Source: Aselliscus stoliczkanus (lineage: Eukaryota > Chordata > Mammalia > Chiroptera > Hipposideridae). From it: a stretch of DNA of 64,000 nt. Below the pieces are notes generated by a model. That model saw only the letters and a program-made list of their open reading frames with translations, searched no databases and was not told where the DNA came from. Each line of letters begins with the position of its first letter. The first letter of the stretch is position 1. Below, piece by piece: positions 58,896 through 64,000 of the stretch. The position numbers were made by a program, and so were the translations under genes. The DNA is taken from positions 106,107,478-106,171,477 of the forward strand of contig CM066738.1 in the NCBI GenBank assembly GCA_033961575.1, read 5' to 3'.

Positions 58896-60533
58896 AGACA
58901 TAGGGTAGCTGAGTGGATAAGAAAAGAATACCCATGCATAGTCTGTCTACATGAAACCCACCTCAAATCAAAAAACACACAGACTAAAAGTAAAAGGACA
59001 AAAAAAGATATTTCATGCAAATGAAAACAAGGAAAAAGCTGGAGTAGCAAAACTTATATTGGACAAAATAGACTTTAAAATGAATATTATAAGAGAAAAA
59101 GAGGGCATTACACAATAATAAAGGGATCACTCCAAAAAGAGGACATAACCCTAGTAAACATCTATGCACCCAACATAGGAGCACCTAAATATATAAAACA
59201 AGTATTGACAGATATAAAGACAGAGATCAACAGTAACACTATCATAATAGGGGACTTTAGCACCCCACTAACACCAATGGACAGATCTTCCAGACAGAAA
59301 ATCAACACAGACACCATGATCTTAAATGACACACTAGAACAGATGGATTTAATCAATATTTTTAGAGCATTTCACCTCAAAGCAGCAGAATATACATTCT
59401 TTTCAAGAGCACATGGAACATTTTTCAAGATGGACTACATGTTAGGACACAAAACAAGTCTCAATAAATTTAAGAAGACTGTAATCATAGCAAGTGACCT
59501 TGCTGACCAAAATGTTATGAAACTAGGAATCACTTTCAATCAATCAATCAAACAAAAAAAAAACAACTGAGAAATACAAACACATGGAGACTAAATAACA
59601 TGTTACTAAGTAATGACTGGATCAACAATGAGATCAAGGAAGCAATCAAAAGATACATTGAGGTAAACAAAAATGGAAACAGATTGACCCAAAATGTGTG
59701 GAACACAGTGAAAGAAGTCCTAAGAGGGAAATTCATAGCAATGCAGGCCTACCTAAAGAAACAAGAAAAATATCAGATCAACAGTCTATCTTTATGCCTA
59801 AGGGAACTGGAAAAAGAACAGCAAAATGAGCCTAAAGTGAGTACAAGGAAGTAAATACTAAAGATCTGAGCAGAAATAAACAGAATAAAGACAGAAAAAA
59901 AAAAAAAGAAAAATCAATGAAACTAATTGATTTTTGTTTTGAAAAGATAAACAAAATTGACAAACCTTTAAACAGAATCATCAAGAAAAAAAGAGAGAGG
60001 ACCCAACTGAATAAAATCAGAAATGAGAAAGAAGAAGTGACAACCACTACACAGTTACCAAAAAAATTTAAGAAAATACTACGAGCAACTAGACACCAGC
60101 AAATTAGATAATGTGGAAGAAATGGATAAATTCCTAGAAGCATAAAGTCTTTCAAGGATGAATCAAGAAGGAACAGAAAATCTGAACAGACAGATTACTA
60201 CCAACAAAATTGAATCAGTAATCAACTGATGGTCCCAACAAAAAAAAAGTCCTGGACCAGATGGCTTCAAAGGTGAATTTTAACAAACATACAAAAAAGA
60301 ATTAACACCTATTCTCAAAAATTTCCAAAAAAATCCAGGAAAAGAGAAGGCTCCCAAACTCATTTTAAGAGGCCATCATTACCCTGTTTCCAAAACCAGA
60401 CAAAAAACAAAGACAGTACAAAAAAAAGAAAACTATAGGTCAATGTCCCTAATGGACAAAGATGAAAGATATCAACAAAATATTAACAAACTAAATTCAA
60501 CAATACATTAAAAAGATCATACGCCATGATCAA
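58688..60533 (+). pseudogene. L1 ORF2 (endonuclease and start of RT), broken and 3'-truncated
   Basis: L1 ORF2p carries an endonuclease and a reverse transcriptase. The frame begins MNNKMAITMHPSIIILNVNR at 58688, is split by a SINE, and resumes with 'AEWIRKEYPCIVCLHETHL', the catalytic-glutamate motif region. 59205-59570 is open and holds IIIGDFSTPLTPMDRSSRQK (family GDFNTPLS: N replaced by S), YTFFSRAHGTFFKMDYML and the region equivalent to SDH, here SDLADQN. 59600-59854 continues the linker. The RT start is visible near 60250 as SPGPDGFKGEF and near 60400 as FPKPDK. It stops before the YADD active site. Confidence 0.87.
58778..58892 (+). mobile_element. tRNA-derived SINE nested in L1 ORF2, with perfect TSD
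   Basis: Starts GGGCGGGCGAGTGGCACAGT, box A-like GTGGCACAGTGG and box B-like GGTTCGGTCCC, then ACACTGCCCTC and an A tail of about 27 bases. The perfect 15-bp TSD AAAAGACATAGGGTA is at 58763-58777 and 58893-58907. The intact pure A tail and TSD mean it is much younger than the L1 it interrupts. Confidence 0.97.
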
Positions 60534-60535
60534 CC

Positions 60536-60910
60536 TTGTGTATGTGTTCAGAAAACTTAATATTTACTCTTTGGAAATTTTACATATACAATATGTTATT
60601 ATTACATATAATCACCATGGTGCTCATTAGATCTCCAGAGCTTTTTCTTCTTATAACTGAAAGTGTGTACCATTTAGCCAAAATATCCCTACTTCCCCCA
60701 CAGTCTGGAAACCACTCTCTGGTTCTGGGAACTGGGCTTTGTTTGATTCCACATGTAAGTGAGTTCATGCAGTATTTGTCTTTCTGTGTGTGTCTTACCC
60801 TACTTAGTTTTGTGCCCTGCAGCTTCCTGGTTCATCTATATTGTCATAAATGGCAGGATTTCCTTTTTATGGCCTAATAATATTCCATTACATTATATTC
60901 CTAGTAATAG
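60536..60910 (-). repeat. L1 3'UTR fragment, opposite strand
   Basis: The plus strand reads 'ATAATCACCATGGTGCTCAT', 'ATAACTGAAAGTGTGTACCA', 'GATTCCACATGTAAGTGAGT', 'GCAGTATTTGTCTTTCTGTG' and 'GGCCTAATAATATTCCATTA', the reverse-complement order of an L1M-type 3' end. Confidence 0.85.
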
Positions 60911-62251
60911 TCCAGTACAGAGGTATATATGTAAGCATATATCTGGGAAGTGTACCTGGCCCTGAGGATGTGCAATGGAACAGGTGAATTTGGGTGGCTG
61001 TGGACTTGACAGACCTCGAATTTGGGCCCCAGCATTGTGCACAGAAGCCCAAGTCATATCAGGGCCTTCAATCGGCTGGAAGGCTACACCGTTTTGGTCT
61101 GTGCAAGTGCAGTGCATGCCTCAATTTTGGCTTCAGGTGGTCCCTCTCCCGCACAGCCTTTGGGCCACAGCACGTTCCCCCAGCACCTGACGGGGCCACT
61201 GAAATTAGGACTATTAACTACGGTTTATGATAAGGGACGGACATCCTCACCATACAGGTGGAAGAAACAGAACAAATGACAAAGTTCAGCCTAAGGGCCT
61301 TGCCTCCAACAGGACAGAAAAGCACTATCTATGGTATTTGCAATCCTCCAACCTGTGTCCATCCAAGATCTCAGCACATAAAATGAGACAAACAAGAGGC
61401 AATAGCTCCCCCAGGAGAGAAAGGATCAATAATCATTCTTTTTTCCTGCCAATCTGAATTTGGAAAAAAAGGGACCGAGGGAATTTTTACCTACCTGTCC
61501 TGACCAGGCCGGAGAGACGGAGCCCCCTGGCGGCTTCTGCCAGTTTTTCCCGGGATGCTGTCCAGGTGTGGGTGTCACAGCGGGTTCCATCCTCCTCATC
61601 AGAAACTGATGAAAAAGAGTTTCATCTTTTTTTAGAGGAGGAAAAAGTCTTTTTTTTTTTTTAAATACTGAGTGTCTGGCTGTGTCCCCTTTTTCTCTAG
61701 CGCACCTCCTAAGTGGATAAACTTATCTAGGTTCTTCAAAGCTCTCCACTCTGGCCACTGGAATTCAAGGTTGTCCTTGGGCAGGCTAACCTGTTTGTTC
61801 AGTTTTACAACAAAATCTTTTTCACCTGAGGCCTCACAGTGGCTTCTGCCCAGCTTAAATCAAACCCAGTCGGACCCGGGCCCTGTCTGGTTTTTAAGTC
61901 GGACTCAGTCTGACCTTGGACCCAAACGGCTTCTAAGTCAGAGCCTGGACCCCGACCAGTTACCAGTTTCTAAAACGGAGCCCATCTGACGCCAGCTGGT
62001 GTCAAGACTTAGGCTGGAAAAAAAGAAAAGCAAAGTTCCAAGTGTGATAGCTCATAATGCACAAGCTACAGAGCGGAGGACCAGAATCCTAGAAGCACTT
62101 CCCATGACCTCCAGAGGCCTCGAGAAAGCAGAAAGAGCCGGGGGACCAACAGGTATCTACACCTGGTCGCTCATTGCTCCTGGGTGGTTGGGAGTCTCCT
62201 GGTTGCTCGTTGCTCCTGGCGGGTGCCGGGGTCTCCTTCAGTTCCATCTTC
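60911..62251 (-). repeat. Putative ERV leader and gag-like interior
   Basis: This G+C-richer block sits downstream, on the minus strand, of the LTR at 62252-62588, where a retroviral leader and gag would lie. A minus-strand GGACAG/GTAGGTAAAA junction near 61485-61498 looks like a splice donor. Frames of 71-105 codons exist on both strands, but none gives a recognisable gag, protease or pol motif, so the coding assignment is open. No primer-binding site was identified with confidence. Confidence 0.4.
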
Positions 62252-62588
62252 TGACAGCAGAACTGTTTAGAGATGAACTGAGGCATATTAAAAACTAAGA
62301 GTTTGAGCAAAAATCTCTTCGATTTGGGCAGTGCCAAACTGAAAGTGGTCATGGGTGTTGGGCTGATGGGATCTCAGGGAGAGGCTTTTACAGAGAAAAG
62401 GTGGAAGCAAAGTAAGGTAATTGCTGATTGGCAATGGATAAAAGCCTGAGATGGCTGGCTGTGTGTGATTGGTTGTTTGGTGGCTGGCTGTGTGTGATTG
62501 GTTGTTTACCATTTTGGTTTCCTAACCTTGAAATAGTCCCAGGTTTAGGCTGACAAGACATGATTAGAGTCCCAGGCTGCTTGTTTCA
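62252..62588 (-). repeat. ERV-like LTR with duplicated CCAAT segment
   Basis: On the minus strand it would start TGAAACAAGCAGCCTGGGAC and end near CAGTTCTGCTGTCA, giving TG...CA ends. In between are two copies of ACCAATCACACACAGCCAGC (about 62454-62506), a TATA-like CTGTAAAAGCC near 62380-62390, and a degenerate polyadenylation area GCTCAAACTCTTAG near 62297-62310, in the order of a gammaretrovirus-type LTR. No TSD was established. This is an old, non-functional copy. Confidence 0.55.
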
Positions 62589-63140
62589 CTAATTTGTTGG
62601 TTGTGTGAGTTCTATAATATGTAGTTTGAATATTAACGCCTTATCAGATACATGGTCTGAAAATATTTTTTCCCCCATTCTGTAGGTTGCCTTTTCATTT
62701 TGTTTCCTTTGTTGAGCAGAAGCTTTTTAGTTTGACATAGTCCCACTGATTTATTTTTGATTTTGTTGTTGGCAGTTGATGTTATATCCAAAAAATAATC
62801 ATTGTTAAAACTAATCTCAGGAAGCTTTTCCCTTACATTTCTTCTAGAATTTTTACCGTGTCAGATTTTACATTTAAATCTTTAATGCATTTTGAGTTAA
62901 TTTTTGTGTGCGTGTAAGATAAGGGTCCAATTTCAGTCTGCGTGGGGCTATCTAGTTTTCCCAGTAACGTTTATTGAGAAGACTATCTTTTGCGTATTGT
63001 GTATTCTTCATGCTCTTGTCAAAGATTAGCTCACTGTATTTGTGTGGATTTATTTCTCTTGTTTCATTTGTCTGTGTGTTGGTTTTTTTGTCAGTACCAC
63101 ACTGTTTTAATTACTGTAGCTAGCATTTGTCTACATACTA
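62589..63140 (-). repeat. L1 ORF2 3' fragment
   Basis: The plus strand follows the reverse complement of L1 ORF2: 'CATTCTGTAGGTTGCCTTTT', 'TCTTTAATGCATTTTGAGTT', 'TTTATTGAGAAGACTATCTT', 'GCTCTTGTCAAAGATTAGCT', 'CAGTACCACACTGTTTTAAT'. It may belong with the L1 piece at 60536-60910, separated by the ERV block. Confidence 0.82.
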
Positions 63141-63730
63141 ATATGTGAAAAAGCAGGGACTCAAATTGAGCTATTTTAGATTTCCATTTCTTAAATTGTA
63201 ATGTGCATACCAAATTCACTATTAAAACATCTTAGAAATTTGAATAACGAAGGTCCTGTAGAATTCAGGCAGAATTCTGTATCAATACAGATTGGCTACA
63301 AGAGGTCCTTTATTATTCTTATTGAATCTATTTATATAGAAAATTTTCCAACGGATAAAATATGTACCATGGATATTGAGTTTGACTTGAGTAAACAGGC
63401 CATCCCTCTTTTTGTAATAACAACAATTTAAAAAGCTGAAGAATTATTTACAGATCCCAAAGAAGGGTCTGTTCTTTTTCACAAAATGGTGAGCCACAAA
63501 GATTTAGATTAATGTTAGGCTTTGCCCACCACGCTTGTTTTCTCTTCTTGATTGACTGTCTGGAGAGTAGATTATTGCTCCTGGGAAATGAAGTGAGTTT
63601 GGTCAAGAGGGGAAGCCAAAATGGAGAAAAATGAGAAGAGGTTTTGAGGCGTATCTAACTTTTGTAGATTTAGTGAGGTACAAAAATTGATAAAACACAA
63701 TATATATATTAATTTAAAAACACAATCTGT
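63141..63730. other. Non-coding stretch, no gene seen
   Basis: A 76-codon plus-strand frame at 63201-63431 shows no recognisable domain. Confidence 0.45.
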
Positions 63731-63821
63731 GGGCCGGCCGAGTGAAGCCAGTGGCCCCGGTTCGGGTCCCACATATGAGGGCCAGTGACACTGCCCTCAA
63801 AAAAAACAACAACAAAAAAAC
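63731..63821 (+). mobile_element. tRNA-derived SINE, internally deleted short form
   Basis: Starts GGGCCGGCCGAGTG and jumps directly to AAGCCAGTGGCCCCGGTTCG, so about 25 bp including most of box A are missing compared with the copy at 58778. Box B (GGTTCGGGTCCC) and ACACTGCCCTC are intact, followed by an AAC-containing A tail. TSD ACACAATCTGT at 63720-63730 and 63822-63832. Confidence 0.92.
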
Positions 63822-63832
63822 ACACAATCTGT

Positions 63833-64000
63833 TTTAGATTTTATAATGCAAGCTTTCTGCTACAGAGATATTCCTGCTATAGACACTGACAAGAGTCAGA
63901 ATGGTGACATATAGAGTAACAGTTTTCTCATGGAGCTGCCATTTTCTGCTCCTTGAATTTTTTTTTTTTAACTGTTTCTGATTGGTCAGCTGGAAGGAAT
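63833..64000. other. Window end, nothing recognised
   Basis: AT-rich, with a 13-base T run at about 63959-63971. No gene or repeat was identified. Confidence 0.5.

Larger units (their letters stand above)
55655..60533 (+). mobile_element. L1 LINE, 5' end present, 3' half missing
   Basis: Opens CCAAAATGGCAGATTAGGTA, an L1 5'UTR-like start, followed by about 2.1 kb of G+C-richer 5'UTR, then ORF1 and the first half of ORF2. The sequence leaves L1 abruptly at about 60533, inside the reverse transcriptase domain. Normal L1 decay removes the 5' end, so this is unusual. Stops and frameshifts are numerous in both ORFs. A SINE interrupts ORF2 at 58778. Confidence 0.88.

Noticed and set aside
59205..59570. 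121-codon frame considered as a host endonuclease gene
   Set aside because: It is the L1 ORF2 endonuclease domain within a clearly broken L1.
60893..61279. Several overlapping 71-85-codon frames on both strands considered as gag
   Set aside because: No recognisable gag motif such as a major homology region or CCHC knuckle; kept only as a possible ERV interior.

Overview
This window looks like non-coding mammalian nuclear DNA. It is AT-rich, has many microsatellites, and is dense in layered transposable elements (MIR, L2, L1, ERVL/MaLR LTRs, MER20). I found no protein-coding exon, RNA gene or CpG-island promoter that I can support, and almost every open reading frame is short enough to be chance or lies inside a repeat. 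Three things suggest a bat: the lineage-specific tRNA-derived SINE (short form about 115 bp, long form about 400-450 bp ending in an AATAAAATCTTT-like tail), several mariner-type DNA elements, and the resemblance of the SINE tail to rhinolophoid bat SINEs as I remember them. That assignment rests on memory and is moderate at best. All repeat family names come from recognising consensus-like text without a search, so boundaries are approximate unless a target-site duplication (TSD) is stated.

Layout. 1-16 kb: AT-rich DNA with two 82-83 bp mariner MITEs, two copies of a 235-bp Tc1/mariner-like element, an L1/HAL1 fragment, MIRs and a degenerate interstitial telomere-like tract. 16-29 kb: a MaLR LTR, SINEs, an L2 with a MER20 inside it, a 1.7-kb reverse-strand L1 and older L1-like sequence. 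28-38 kb: several ERVL/MaLR-type LTRs, L2 copies, a GATA tract and a long-form SINE. 38-40 kb: a near-perfect 136-bp-arm inverted repeat, two SINEs, and an internally deleted mariner with a 157-codon open transposase remnant. 41-48 kb: a putative ERVL remnant ending in an LTR split by a SINE. 48-55 kb: L2, LTR and L1 3'-end fragments, one split by a SINE. 55-64 kb: a 5'-complete but 3'-missing L1 with 5'UTR tandem units and broken ORF1 and ORF2, butted against reverse-strand L1 3' sequence, then an ERV-like LTR plus leader, then more reverse-strand L1.

No gene network can be described because no host gene is visible. The most unusual local structure is the 38,358-38,653 hairpin. The next most informative observations are the mariner remnant with both visible catalytic aspartates replaced, the tail-only insertion inside L1, the TSD-bounded LTR-like retroposon at 55.4 kb, and the rearranged L1 junction at 60.53 kb. 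I saw no convincing undescribed gene system.
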